From Caproiciproducens sp. NJN-50 (GTDB lineage: Bacteria; Bacillota; Clostridia; Oscillospirales; Acutalibacteraceae): a DNA stretch of 64,000 nt. Position numbers and translations under genes: made by a program. The notes beneath the pieces were generated by a model that saw nothing but the letters and a program-made list of their open reading frames with translations, ran no database searches and was not told where the DNA came from. Of the stretch, positions 34,498 to 42,768 are shown in pieces. Numbering within the stretch: the stretch's first letter is position 1; every line of letters begins with the position of its first letter. The stretch spans positions 2,604,001-2,668,000 of the forward strand of contig NZ_CP035283.1 of the NCBI RefSeq assembly GCF_004103755.1. The letters are read 5' to 3'.

Positions 34498-35571
34498 TTA
34501 AAACAGTTTTTGCTGGCCCGGATCTTCCCTGCCGGCAAATTCAAGCCCCAAGTGCTCATAAGCCGCCGCGGTCGCACAGCGTCCGCGCGGCGTGCGGTTC
34601 AAAAATCCAATCTGCATCAGATACGGTTCATAGATATCCTCGATCGTGACGGCCTCTTCGCCGATGGCGGCCGCAAGCGTTTCCAGCCCCACCGGGCCGC
34701 CGTTGTAAAATTTGATCAGCGCGCGGAGCATCCTCCGGTCGTTCGCATCCAGCCCGAGCGCATCGATTTCCAGCCGGTCCAGGCCGATCCGGGCCGATTC
34801 GCATGTGATGGTGCCGCCCGAAATGACCTGCGCAAAGTCGCGCACCCGCTTGAGCAGCCGGTTCGCGATGCGGGGCGTCCCGCGCGAGCGCGAGGCGATC
34901 TCCAGCGCGCCGTCCGCCTCGATCGGGATTCCAAGAATTTTCGCGCTGCGCGTGACGATCCGCGCCAGCTCCTGCGGCGTATACAGCTCCAGGCGCAGCA
35001 CCACGCCGAAGCGGTCCCGCAGCGGCGCGCTGAGCTGACCGGCGCGGGTCGTCGCGCCGACCAGTGTGAAGCGCGGCAGCGGCAGATGGTAGGAAGCCGC
35101 CATCTGTCCCTTGCCCGTGATGATATCCAGCGCGAAGTCTTCCATCGCGGGGTACAGGATTTCTTCCACGCTGCGCGAAAGCCGGTGAACCTCGTCGATA
35201 AACAGCACGTCTCCGGGGCTCAGATTTGTCAGGATCGCCGCCAGGTCGCCCGGCTTTTCGACCGCGGGCCCCGAGGTGATGCGCAGATTTACGCCGAGCT
35301 CGTTCGCGATGATGCCGGCCAGCGTCGTTTTCCCGAGGCCGGGCGGACCGTAAAGCAGGACGTGGTCCAGGCTTTCCTTTCGCTGTTTGGCCGCCTCGAT
35401 AAAAACGGAGAGATTTTCCTTGACTTTTTCCTGGCCGATGTACTCCGCGAGGGTTCTGGGGCGCAGGGGATTTTCAACCTCAGCGTCCTCCGGCTCATAC
35501 TCCGGGGCGACGACGCGGTTCTCAAAATCGTATTCGTTTTCGTTATCTTTCTCGTGATCCGTGTATGCCAT
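34498..35571 (-). CDS. ruvB: Holliday junction DNA helicase RuvB
   Basis: 357 residues. The AAA motor that branch-migrates Holliday junctions on RuvA. Walker A GPPGLGKTTLAGIIA, Walker B LFIDEVHRL, sensor ATTRAGQLSAPLRDRF and the C-terminal winged helix (EPYLMQIGFLNRTPRGR) are complete. An acidic N-terminal extension of about 30 residues precedes the usual start. It follows ruvA with an 18-base gap in a ruvC-ruvA-ruvB operon. Confidence 0.97.
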   Translation of the reverse strand: MAYTDHEKDNENEYDFENRVVAPEYEPEDAEVENPLRPRTLAEYIGQEKVKENLSVFIEAAKQRKESLDHVLLYGPPGLGKTTLAGIIANELGVNLRITSGPAVEKPGDLAAILTNLSPGDVLFIDEVHRLSRSVEEILYPAMEDFALDIITGKGQMAASYHLPLPRFTLVGATTRAGQLSAPLRDRFGVVLRLELYTPQELARIVTRSAKILGIPIEADGALEIASRSRGTPRIANRLLKRVRDFAQVISGGTITCESARIGLDRLEIDALGLDANDRRMLRALIKFYNGGPVGLETLAAAIGEEAVTIEDIYEPYLMQIGFLNRTPRGRCATAAAYEHLGLEFAGREDPGQQKLF

Positions 35572-35589
35572 TCCTCAGCCTCCTCCCCG

Positions 35590-36201
35590 TCAGCCCCCCT
35601 GTTTTCCAGCGTCAATCGTGCGCAGCGAGAGGCGGATCAGCTCCTCGACCGGCAGGGCGCTGTCAAACTGCGCGACGATGGCGGACGCGTCCGAAGGCGA
35701 ATAGCCCAGCACGGAAAGCGCCTCCACCGCCGCAGCCGCATGCGAAGACGCGGAAACGGCGCCCGCGGCAGACGTGATCGTCCCCTCCGTTCCGCCGAGG
35801 TCGCGCACCCGGTCGCGGAGCTCCAGGCAGATGCGCTGCGCAAGCTTCGGTCCGACCCCGCTCGCCCGGGTCAGCGTTTTGCTGTCGCCCGTGGCGACGG
35901 ACGCCGCGACCTGTTCCGGCTTCAATTCCGATAAAATGGCGAGACCGGCTTTCGGCCCCACGCCGGAAACGCCGGTCAGCATTTTGAAACAGCTCAGCTC
36001 CGCCTGGGTGGAAAATCCGAACAGATCGAGCGCGTCCTCCCGGACGTTCAGCACGGTGAACAGCTTCGCCTGCGCGCCGATCTGCGGCAGGGCCCGCTGC
36101 GTATTCAGGGAAGTAAAGCATTTGAACCCCACGCCGCCGCACTCGACCACGGCGATCCCCGGTTCCATATGGGTCAGGGTCCCTTTGACACTGTAAATCA
36201 T
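35590..36201 (-). CDS. ruvA: Holliday junction DNA helicase subunit RuvA
   Basis: 203 residues. Binds four-way junctions and loads RuvB. N-terminal OB domain (residues 1-62) with GVGFKCFTS, two helix-hairpin-helix motifs LTGVSGVGPKAGLAIL and LTRASGVGPKLAQRI, an Ala/Ser-rich linker, and a C-terminal RuvB-binding domain (ALSVLGYSPSDA). 10 bases downstream of ruvC. Confidence 0.97.
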   Translation of the reverse strand: MIYSVKGTLTHMEPGIAVVECGGVGFKCFTSLNTQRALPQIGAQAKLFTVLNVREDALDLFGFSTQAELSCFKMLTGVSGVGPKAGLAILSELKPEQVAASVATGDSKTLTRASGVGPKLAQRICLELRDRVRDLGGTEGTITSAAGAVSASSHAAAAVEALSVLGYSPSDASAIVAQFDSALPVEELIRLSLRTIDAGKQGG

Positions 36202-36211
36202 GATTCCTCCG

Positions 36212-36736
36212 TTACGACCGGTTCCGAAGCGAAATCCCGCCCGAAAGCATCGCCCGCCTTGTGGCCGACCCGGCCGCCTGACCGTGACAGACCGCCATCG
36301 CCAGCGCGTCGGCGGTGTCGTCCGGTTTCGGAACTTCCTTCAGGCAGAGCAGACGCCGGGTCATCTCCATCACCTGCGGTTTCTTCGCCTGACCGTATCC
36401 GGTCACCGCCAGCTTGACCTGCAGGGGGGTGTATTCAAAAATGTGCGCGCCCGACTGATGGGCGGCAAGCAGGATGACGCCGCGCGCCTCCGCCACGCCG
36501 ATCGCGGTTTTCTGGTTGTTCTGAAAATAGAGCTTCTCGATCGACACCGCGTCCGGCTTCCATTTTCTCATGACGGCGCATAGCCCGTCGTAGATGCTCT
36601 CAAGCCGCACGCAGAAATCCTCTCCGGCGCGGGTTTCCACGGCGCCGTGTTCCAGCGGAACAAACCTTCCCCGTTCCGCCCTGATGAGGCCATAGCCTAC
36701 GATCGCATATCCCGGGTCGATTCCGAGGATCACCAT
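36212..36736 (-). CDS. ruvC: Holliday junction endonuclease RuvC
   Basis: 174 residues. Resolves Holliday junctions as a dimer. Catalytic acidic residues are Asp7 (GIDPGYAIVGYG), Glu67 (SIEKLYF), and Asp140/Asp143 (KPDDTADALA). The basic GYGQAKKPQV loop is typical. It starts the ruvCAB operon; a minus-strand TATAAT lies about 30 bases upstream. No LexA-type box was found there. Confidence 0.97.
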   Translation of the reverse strand: MVILGIDPGYAIVGYGLIRAERGRFVPLEHGAVETRAGEDFCVRLESIYDGLCAVMRKWKPDAVSIEKLYFQNNQKTAIGVAEARGVILLAAHQSGAHIFEYTPLQVKLAVTGYGQAKKPQVMEMTRRLLCLKEVPKPDDTADALAMAVCHGQAAGSATRRAMLSGGISLRNRS

Positions 36737-36889
36737 CGCGCCGCCTCCCTTCCGGAAAATATTCGTTTTATTATATCACAAATGCCATGCCGATGGAATA
36801 CCGCGCCATGAATTTGAACGGATGTGCGGCGTCTTCCTTTTAAACGCCGATAAAAGGCGTATAATAAAGAAAAAAGGACGGTGCGTTCC

Positions 36890-38401
36890 ATGCTTGAAAA
36901 AATAGATCTGAAAAAGAGCGTTTCCAGAGAGGAATACAAGGCCCGCTCCAAAAAGCTTCGGGAACGCCTTTCCATCCTGCAGCAGCAGGTGCGGAAAAAG
37001 AAGCTGCCCGTCATCGTCCTGTTCGAAGGCTGGGGCGCGGCGGGAAAGGGCGAGCTGATCTCCGACCTGATCCTGAATCTCGACCCGCGCTGGTGCAGGG
37101 TGCATTCCGTGACGCGGCCGACGGAACTGGAGCGGAGGAAGCCGGTTCTGTGGAGGTACTGGAACTTCATCCCAAAGGCCGGGGATTTTTCCGTGCTCGA
37201 CCGCAGCTGGTATATGGACGTTTCCACCGCCCGGCTGGAAGAAGATATGAGCGCCGAAGAGCTGACTCGCCGGCTCAACAGCATCAACACCCTAGAGCGC
37301 GAGCTGACGGACGCAGGGTATCTCATCATCAAGTTCTTCGTGCACATCAGCAGGAAGGAACAGAAAGAGCGCTTCGAAAAGCTGGCGAAGGACCGAAACA
37401 CCCAATGGCGCGTGACCGAACAGGACTGGAAACGGAACCGGCAGTATGAAAAATACTGCGAATCATTCAATGAGATGATCGGCTATACAAATACGGCGGC
37501 CGTCCCCTGGCACCTGCTCTCCGGCATGAACCGCCGGGCCGCGGCGCTGGATGTTTTTGAGACCGTCATCGCGCGGGTCACGGAAGCGCTGAACCCAGGC
37601 CCCGAAGCAAGGGCCGCCGAAGGGCCCATCCGGCCCGGCTCTTATCCCTTTCTGACGATGCCGAAGCTGTCCGAAGTTTCACTGGACCGCACGATGGATG
37701 AAGACGAATACCACCGGCGGGTCGAGGAGGACCAGAATCTGCTTCGCGAGCTGCACAGCGAACTGTACCTGAAAAAAATACCGGTCATCCTCGCGTTCGA
37801 GGGCTGGGACGCCGCCGGAAAGGGCGGAACCATCCGGCGCGTGGCAAAGGCGCTCGACCCGCGCGGATATCAGGTCGTCCCCATCGCCTCCCCGACCCCG
37901 GACGAGGCGGCCCGGCATTACCTTTGGCGGTTCTGGAAGAACCTTCCGCGCGACGGGCATATCGCCATCTTCGACCGGACGTGGTACGGCCGCGTTCTGG
38001 TGGAGCGCGTGGAGGGCTTCTGTACCGAGAGCGACTGGCGGCGCGCCTACCGCGAAATCAACGAATTCGAGCGCGAGCTCGCCGACTGGGGCGCGGTGAT
38101 CCTGAAATTCTGGCTTCAGATCGACAAGGACGAGCAGCTCCGCCGCTTTCAGGCCCGCCAAAACAGCCCCGAGAAAAACTGGAAGATCACGGACGAGGAC
38201 TGGCGCAACCGCAGCAAATGGGACCAGTACGAAATCTGCGTCAACGACATGCTGAAATACACATCGGTAAAATACGCGCCGTGGCATATCATCGAATCGC
38301 AGGATAAAAAATTCGGGCGGATCCAGACTCTGGACCTGATCACGGACGCCATCCGGGAACGGTGCGGTGAAAAGCGCCCGCACGGCAAAAAAGAGGATTG
38401 A
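36890..38401 (+). CDS. pap: Polyphosphate:AMP phosphotransferase, two PPK2 domains
   Basis: 503 residues with two tandem PPK2 domains, the layout of class II polyphosphate:AMP phosphotransferase, which makes ADP from AMP and polyphosphate. Both domains keep a Walker A (LFEGWGAAGKGE near residue 50 and AFEGWDAAGKGG near residue 305) and the lid/Walker B DRSWY and DRTWYGR. In known enzymes mainly the C-terminal domain is active; here the N-terminal one looks intact in these motifs too. Start at 36890 follows AAAAAGGA; a GTG at 36881 is possible. It diverges from the ruv operon and no polyphosphate kinase 1 gene is nearby. Confidence 0.92.
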   Translation: MLEKIDLKKSVSREEYKARSKKLRERLSILQQQVRKKKLPVIVLFEGWGAAGKGELISDLILNLDPRWCRVHSVTRPTELERRKPVLWRYWNFIPKAGDFSVLDRSWYMDVSTARLEEDMSAEELTRRLNSINTLERELTDAGYLIIKFFVHISRKEQKERFEKLAKDRNTQWRVTEQDWKRNRQYEKYCESFNEMIGYTNTAAVPWHLLSGMNRRAAALDVFETVIARVTEALNPGPEARAAEGPIRPGSYPFLTMPKLSEVSLDRTMDEDEYHRRVEEDQNLLRELHSELYLKKIPVILAFEGWDAAGKGGTIRRVAKALDPRGYQVVPIASPTPDEAARHYLWRFWKNLPRDGHIAIFDRTWYGRVLVERVEGFCTESDWRRAYREINEFERELADWGAVILKFWLQIDKDEQLRRFQARQNSPEKNWKITDEDWRNRSKWDQYEICVNDMLKYTSVKYAPWHIIESQDKKFGRIQTLDLITDAIRERCGEKRPHGKKED

Positions 38402-38459
38402 TTTTTCGCAGGAAACAACGTATCATCAAAACAGAAGCAGAAATCGGAGGTGTTTTTCA

Positions 38460-39152
38460 ATGATCGGAATCATCGGGGCAATGGAGGTCGAAGTGCAGGA
38501 CCTGCTCGATTTGATGCCGGAGCGCAAAACGGAAACCGTCAGCGGGATCGTTTATCACAGGGGACTCATCGAGGGAGTCGAATGCGCGGTCGCCCGATGC
38601 GGGATCGGAAAAGTGGCGGCCGCCGTCTGCGCCCAGACCATGATCCTGCGGTACCGCCCCTCCGCGCTGCTGAACGTCGGGGTCGCGGGCGGAACCGGCG
38701 CCGGGGTGAAGATCGGCGATGTGGTCGTCTCCAGCGCGCTGGTCCAGCACGACATGGACACGACCGCGCTCGGCGACGAAAAGGGATTTCTGAGCGGGCC
38801 GGACATCATCCGCATCCCGGCTTCCCCCAGACTGACGGAGCTGGCCGCGGCGGCGGCCAAATCCGTTTTCACGCCGGAAAAAATACATACGGGAGTGATC
38901 GCCACGGGCGACCAGTTCGTCTGCGACTCGGAACGGCTCGGCCGCATCGCGGACGAATTCGGTGCCGTCGCCTGCGAAATGGAAGGCGGAAGCATCGCAC
39001 AGGTCTGCTATCTGAACGGATTGGATTTTGTCGTAATCCGCGCGATTTCCGACAATGCGAACGAACAGGCGGCGACGGATTTTACGACGTTTGCCGGCCG
39101 CTCGGCGCGGGAACTCACGCTGCTGATAAAGAATTTTCTCCCCAGGATTTAA
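38460..39152 (+). CDS. mtnN: 5'-methylthioadenosine/S-adenosylhomocysteine nucleosidase
   Basis: 230 residues. Hydrolyses MTA and SAH to adenine and the thioribose, for methionine salvage and AI-2 precursor formation. N-terminal IGIIGAMEVEV with the catalytic Glu, GVAGGTGAGVKIGDVVV, the base-binding GDQFV and C-terminal VACEMEGGSIAQVC and RAISDNAN with the catalytic Asp are all present. The ATG at 38460 follows CGGAGG. It is 17 bases before the cyclase-family gene, so both are probably one transcript. Confidence 0.96.
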   Translation: MIGIIGAMEVEVQDLLDLMPERKTETVSGIVYHRGLIEGVECAVARCGIGKVAAAVCAQTMILRYRPSALLNVGVAGGTGAGVKIGDVVVSSALVQHDMDTTALGDEKGFLSGPDIIRIPASPRLTELAAAAAKSVFTPEKIHTGVIATGDQFVCDSERLGRIADEFGAVACEMEGGSIAQVCYLNGLDFVVIRAISDNANEQAATDFTTFAGRSARELTLLIKNFLPRI

Positions 39153-39169
39153 CAAAGGAGGAGCAGCGG

Positions 39170-39748
39170 ATGGAACTGATCGACATCACCAGAGAGCTGT
39201 TCTCCTCTCCCCCGTATCCGGGCGACCCGGTTCCGTACCGGGACATCGTGCGCCGGATGGAGCTGGGGGACGACTGCAATCTTTCCGGCTTTTACGCCTG
39301 CTGCCACAGCGCCACCCATCTGGACGCGCCGCTCCATTTCATTCCGGGCGGAGACTCCATCGACAAGCTGGACCTTTCGCGCTGCGTCGGCCCCTGCACG
39401 GTCATTCCGGCTCAGGGCATCGTAACCGGGGCGGACATCGACCGGCTGGCGCCGAAGAGCGGGGACCGGCTCCTGCTGAAAGGGAACGGAGAGGCTTTTT
39501 TATCCAAAAGCGCGGCGTTCGCGCTCGTCGGGGCCGGTGTCCTGCTGGTCGGAACGGACGCGCAGAGCATCGGCGCTCCGGACGACGAGGAAGGCCCTCA
39601 CGCGGAGCTGCTCGGCGCCGGGATTCCGATTCTGGAAGGACTGGACCTGACCGCCGTACAGCCGGGAGGCTATCGGCTGATCGCCCTGCCGCTGCTGCTG
39701 GCCGGCGCGGAGGCCGCCCCCGTCCGGGCCGTTCTGGCATGGGGCTGA
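39170..39748 (+). CDS. Cyclase-family metal hydrolase (kynurenine formamidase-like)
   Basis: 192 residues. The HSATHLDAPLHF motif of the cyclase/KynB family (H-x3-H-x-D-x3-H) binds two zinc or manganese ions. Members hydrolyse N-formylkynurenine, isatin or other amide or lactam rings. A shorter loop set and no other kynurenine genes nearby make the substrate uncertain. Start ATG at 39170 follows AAAGGAGGAGC; the same frame runs open upstream through mtnN but that part is noise. It converges on lexA. Confidence 0.85.
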   Translation: MELIDITRELFSSPPYPGDPVPYRDIVRRMELGDDCNLSGFYACCHSATHLDAPLHFIPGGDSIDKLDLSRCVGPCTVIPAQGIVTGADIDRLAPKSGDRLLLKGNGEAFLSKSAAFALVGAGVLLVGTDAQSIGAPDDEEGPHAELLGAGIPILEGLDLTAVQPGGYRLIALPLLLAGAEAAPVRAVLAWG

Positions 39749-39752
39749 ACGC

Positions 39753-40340
39753 CTACCGATAAAAGCGGTATACCGCAACGACCTTCCCCAGGATCTGAAC
39801 GTTTTTTGAATAGATCGGCTCAAACGCTGAATTTTCCGGCTGAAGGCGAACGCGGTCCCTCTCGCGGAACAGGCGCTTCACCGTCGCCTCATCTTCGATC
39901 AGGGCGACGACGATCTCCCCGTCGAGCGCCGTCTGCGTCTTGACGGCGACAACGAGATCGCCGTCAAGAATCCCCGCGTCCTTCATGCTTTCGCCCTTCA
40001 CGTTCAGGGCGAAATACTCTTCATCCCCCGCCCGTTTGGCCGGGGAAAACGGCAGATATCCCTCGATTTCCTCCACGGCAAGGATTGGGTTTCCCGCAGC
40101 GACGCGCCCCAAAACCGGCACCTGTACGGTCGTCTGTTCCCCTGCGAGGTGAATGGCGCGGTTCAGCCCCCGGTCGCGGGTGATCAGCCCCATTTCCTCC
40201 AGTGATTTTAAATGCGCATGAACACTGGAAGTCGACTTTAAACCCGTCGCCCGGCAGATTTCCCTGACGGTCGGCGGCAGGCCGTTCTCCATTCTGCCTT
40301 TTAAGTAATCATAAACCTTCTGTTGACTCTTGGTCAGCAC
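39753..40340 (-). CDS. lexA: LexA repressor
   Basis: 195 residues from GTG 40340, with AAGGAAGGTGG upstream. The SOS repressor: N-terminal winged helix (residues 1-65, with LKSTSSVHAHLKSLEEMG), the Ala82-Gly83 self-cleavage site in RVAAGNP, the catalytic Ser118 in GESMK and Lys155 in EATVKRL. RecA filaments trigger self-cleavage. A LexA-type box at 40499-40512 overlaps the region of its own promoter, so autorepression is likely. It lies about 3 kb from ruvCAB, a common SOS target. Confidence 0.95.
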   Translation of the reverse strand: MLTKSQQKVYDYLKGRMENGLPPTVREICRATGLKSTSSVHAHLKSLEEMGLITRDRGLNRAIHLAGEQTTVQVPVLGRVAAGNPILAVEEIEGYLPFSPAKRAGDEEYFALNVKGESMKDAGILDGDLVVAVKTQTALDGEIVVALIEDEATVKRLFRERDRVRLQPENSAFEPIYSKNVQILGKVVAVYRFYR

Positions 40341-40498
40341 CGCAAACCCACCTTCCTTTTTGACGTTGTCACACCGTGAACCGAAAAGCCGCAAAACACG
40401 TGCTCAGCCCGCGTTCACGGGCAATGTTCCCTCAGGCGCCGGAAGCTCCTCTTCGGTCTACGCCGTGAGATTATTATACCATACTATCACGGAAAGTG

Positions 40499-40512
40499 GA
40501 AACAAATGTTTG
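40499..40512. promoter_or_regulatory. LexA box upstream of lexA
   Basis: On the minus strand CAAACATTTGTTTC matches the Gram-positive LexA consensus CGAACRNRYGTTYC at 12 of 14 positions. It is 21 bases upstream of TATAAT (40473-40478, minus strand) and so would cover the -35 region. Confidence 0.65.
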
Positions 40513-40559
40513 CAAAGCGCCGGCTACAGCGGCGTTTTGCATGTATGACGGCAAAAAGC

Positions 40560-40593
40560 AAAATGGCGGACAGCCGGTCGGGGCCGTCCGCCA
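40560..40593 (-). terminator. Terminator of the ferredoxin gene
   Basis: Minus strand GGCGGAC (40592-40586) pairs with GTCCGCC (40571-40565), followed by ATTTTGC. It begins 6 bases after the ferredoxin stop. Confidence 0.65.
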
Positions 40594-40598
40594 CTCTC

Positions 40599-40787
40599 TT
40601 ACTTTACCGTGATGACCGATACGGGGCAGCCCTCCTGTGCTTCGACCGCTTTGCCCTCCGAGCCCTCCGGCACATTTTCCTGATAGACTTCCGCAATCCC
40701 GTCGTCTCCCATGCGGAAAACCTCCGGGCATGTTTGTGGGCATAAGCCGCAGGAAATACAGCCGCTTCTGTCAAGACTTGCTTTCAT
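40599..40787 (-). CDS. Small [4Fe-4S] ferredoxin
   Basis: 62 residues from ATG 40787, with AAAGGAG upstream. One [4Fe-4S] cluster bound by Cys10, Cys13, Cys16 (CISCGLC) and Cys54 (EGCPV), with an extra Cys20. The acidic segment between is typical of mono-cluster ferredoxins of anaerobes. It carries electrons between unnamed oxidoreductases; no partner gene is adjacent. Ends at a terminator. Confidence 0.92.
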   Translation of the reverse strand: MKASLDRSGCISCGLCPQTCPEVFRMGDDGIAEVYQENVPEGSEGKAVEAQEGCPVSVITVK

Positions 40788-40981
40788 GAACCAGTCTCCT
40801 TTCGAAAAGATATCTTTATGGTTTCCGTTTCCCTCCGATAAAATACAGCGGGGACCTGCGGAGGCAGACGCGGCACTTCTGTAAAAAAGAGCCAGTCCGT
40901 TCAAATGTTTTTTGGAAAAAATTCATAAGGTATTCACAGCCCATTCACAACTTTTTTGTGCATGGAAGATATAATATAGAC

Positions 40982-41091
40982 GTAATCAAGGAGTTGGAGC
41001 CGCACCACTCTTTGGTTCATGTTCTACCCTCCTCAATATACCCCTCAAGCTAATGAAATCGGACCCGATCGGAAACGACCGGGTCCCTTTT
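40982..41091 (+). ncRNA. Candidate small RNA or leader upstream of the SpoIIQ-like gene
   Basis: The gap 40788-41205 has a TATAAT at 40970-40975 and ends in a hairpin GGACCCGATCG-GAAA-CGACCGGGTCC (41061-41086) followed by CTTTTCGGGTTT. GGAG at 40991-40994 and CTCC at 41033-41036 could pair to form a second stem. No open frame of note. A transcript of about 110 nt is possible. It could be a stand-alone RNA or an attenuated leader. It does not match a family I can name. Confidence 0.35.
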
Positions 41092-41205
41092 CGGGTTTGA
41101 TTCGCGCCTTTTATTAATCCATCTCTGAAAAAAATTCCTCCGACTTCTGCCTTTTCCGAATATCGGACCGTTTATGTGGTCAAAATAGGTTCGGAGGTGG
41201 CAGAA

Positions 41206-41931
41206 TTGAATTTGCATATTCAAAAAAACGGCCGCAAAGGATCTTCAAAAGGTTTTTATATCGCTCTTGGGGTCTGCCTGATTGCCGTGGGCGTAGCGGC
41301 CTGGACGACCTATGACAGTGTGGTAAATTACGCGACGCCGGAGGATAAATCGCAGAGTGAACCGGTCCAGAGCACGGCGCCCGCCAACAATACGGTCAGC
41401 GGCGTATATGGAGAACCCGAAGCTTCCTCGCAGCCGGAGGTTTCATCCGTCGCCCCGGAGGCTGCTTCGTCAAAGCCGGCGGAATCGAAGCCTCAGAAAA
41501 CGTCTTCGGTCCCCGACAAGCCCACGGCTGCCGAAGTAACATCCTACTCCTTCCCGGTTGGAAAAACGGTTGTCCAAAAGTTCAGCGCCGACCCGGTCTA
41601 CTGTAAAACGACGCTCGACTGGCGCGCCCACACGGGAGTCGACCTGAGCGCAGAAAAGGGAGAAGATGTAAAAGCAATCGCAAACGGCACGGTAACCAAG
41701 ACCTATAAAGACGACAAATACGGAAATATCGTCATTATTACACACGGCAGCGTGGAAGCCTGGTACTGCGGTTTGGATCAAATGAAAGTGAAGGCCGGGG
41801 ACAAAATTGAATCCGGACAGGTCATCGGCACGGTCGGCACGGTCCCGATTGAGGCGGATGAAGAATCCCATCTGCACTTTGTCACAAAAGTGAATGGAGA
41901 ATATGTTGATCCTTTGACCATACTGAAATAA
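41206..41931 (+). CDS. M23/LytM-domain protein, SpoIIQ-like
   Basis: 241 residues. A TTG start at 41206 is preferred (CGGAGGTGG 6 bases before); a GTG at 41176 is possible. One membrane helix at about residues 17-38 (GFYIALGVCLIAVGVAAW), a Ser/Pro/Glu-rich linker, and a C-terminal LytM domain with HTGVD and HLHF, both intact, so it could be an active zinc endopeptidase, unlike B. subtilis SpoIIQ. SpoIIQ works in the forespore membrane with SpoIIIAH during engulfment. The neighbouring spore-cortex gene and the spm genes support a sporulation role. Other LytM proteins are possible. Confidence 0.8.
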   Translation: MNLHIQKNGRKGSSKGFYIALGVCLIAVGVAAWTTYDSVVNYATPEDKSQSEPVQSTAPANNTVSGVYGEPEASSQPEVSSVAPEAASSKPAESKPQKTSSVPDKPTAAEVTSYSFPVGKTVVQKFSADPVYCKTTLDWRAHTGVDLSAEKGEDVKAIANGTVTKTYKDDKYGNIVIITHGSVEAWYCGLDQMKVKAGDKIESGQVIGTVGTVPIEADEESHLHFVTKVNGEYVDPLTILK

Positions 41932-41932
41932 A

Positions 41933-41960
41933 AATCCGGCGTCCGCCTGGGCGCCGGATT
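41933..41960 (+). terminator. Terminator of the SpoIIQ-like gene
   Basis: AATCCGGCG at 41933-41941 pairs with CGCCGGATT at 41952-41960. No T tract beyond the final TT. Confidence 0.6.
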
Positions 41961-42176
41961 ACTTATGATCCGAAGACGGCCGAATATCAAAAATGATTTG
42001 AAACTGCCGGCAAATTATGATATAATGAGTCTGTAAGTGAATACAGACAAATTTTAAGCTGCATTCTGTTCACAATATGTTCAACATTTATACAGAATCT
42101 GTTTTCATAATCGGAAACGATCCTGCTATAATGGTAAGGGAATTGGATTCAAACTGCTTGATAAGGAGGCAGAAAT

Positions 42177-42620
42177 TTGAAAAAAGGCAAGGCAGCCGTC
42201 CTTGTTTGCGTAACCGGTCAGCGCGACTGTGACCGCTTGATTCGCGCGGGAAAAAAGATTTCCGACAGCCAGTCCGTCCCGCTTCAAGTACTGTGTGTTC
42301 AGCCTACTTCCGCAGGTTTCGACGCCGATTGCGAGGAATTGGAATATCTTCGTCAGACTGCAAAGGGCTCAGACGCCGAAATGTCCGTTTATTTTCACGA
42401 TGACGCGCCGCTGATGGCGGCAGGATACGCAAAAAGTATTCAAGCGATGCACATCGTCACGGGTATGGCGGAGGCGCCGGTCAATGGATTCGTGGAGATC
42501 ATACATAAGCTGTTGCCGCATATTCCGGTTTCGATGGTAGCCAAGGACGGGACGATTTACAACATCTGCCCTGTTAAAAACAGCGGCGGGCAGACAAAAA
42601 AATTAATTTACCAGAATTAA
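42177..42620 (+). CDS. UspA/KdpD-like small cytosolic protein
   Basis: 147 residues with a TTG start preceded by AAGGAGGCAG. The N-terminal KAAVLVCVTGQRDCDRLIRAG is like the UspA-type domain of KdpD sensor kinases, which senses osmotic or nucleotide signals, but no kinase or membrane part is present. Alternating hydrophobic strands fit a Rossmann-like fold. Function unknown, possibly a stand-alone stress sensor. It has its own terminator. Confidence 0.65.
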   Translation: MKKGKAAVLVCVTGQRDCDRLIRAGKKISDSQSVPLQVLCVQPTSAGFDADCEELEYLRQTAKGSDAEMSVYFHDDAPLMAAGYAKSIQAMHIVTGMAEAPVNGFVEIIHKLLPHIPVSMVAKDGTIYNICPVKNSGGQTKKLIYQN

Positions 42621-42640
42621 TCAGATCGTGAAATAGATCA

Positions 42641-42678
42641 CAGAATCGCTGCGGTACGCCGCGGCGATTCTGTTTTTT
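42641..42678 (+). terminator. Terminator of the UspA-like gene
   Basis: CAGAATCGCTGCGG at 42641-42654 pairs with CCGCGGCGATTCTG at 42659-42672 with one wobble, followed by TTTTTT. Confidence 0.85.
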
Positions 42679-42768
42679 CCGTATTTTCAGAAAACAGTGA
42701 TTCCCCCGCCCGCCATATCATATACATGAAAGAAAACAGAAATGTTCTATATTGAAGGTGAAATCGGC

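Noticed and set aside
36730..37470. 246-codon minus-strand frame opposite the PPK2 gene
   Set aside because: Ser/Arg/Phe-rich shadow of the plus-strand gene, with no motif and no ribosome site.
38450..39169. Long open frame extending the cyclase gene upstream through mtnN
   Set aside because: The upstream part is out of frame with mtnN, is rich in Arg/Gly typical of a GC-rich shadow, and the strong ribosome site is at 39157-39164.
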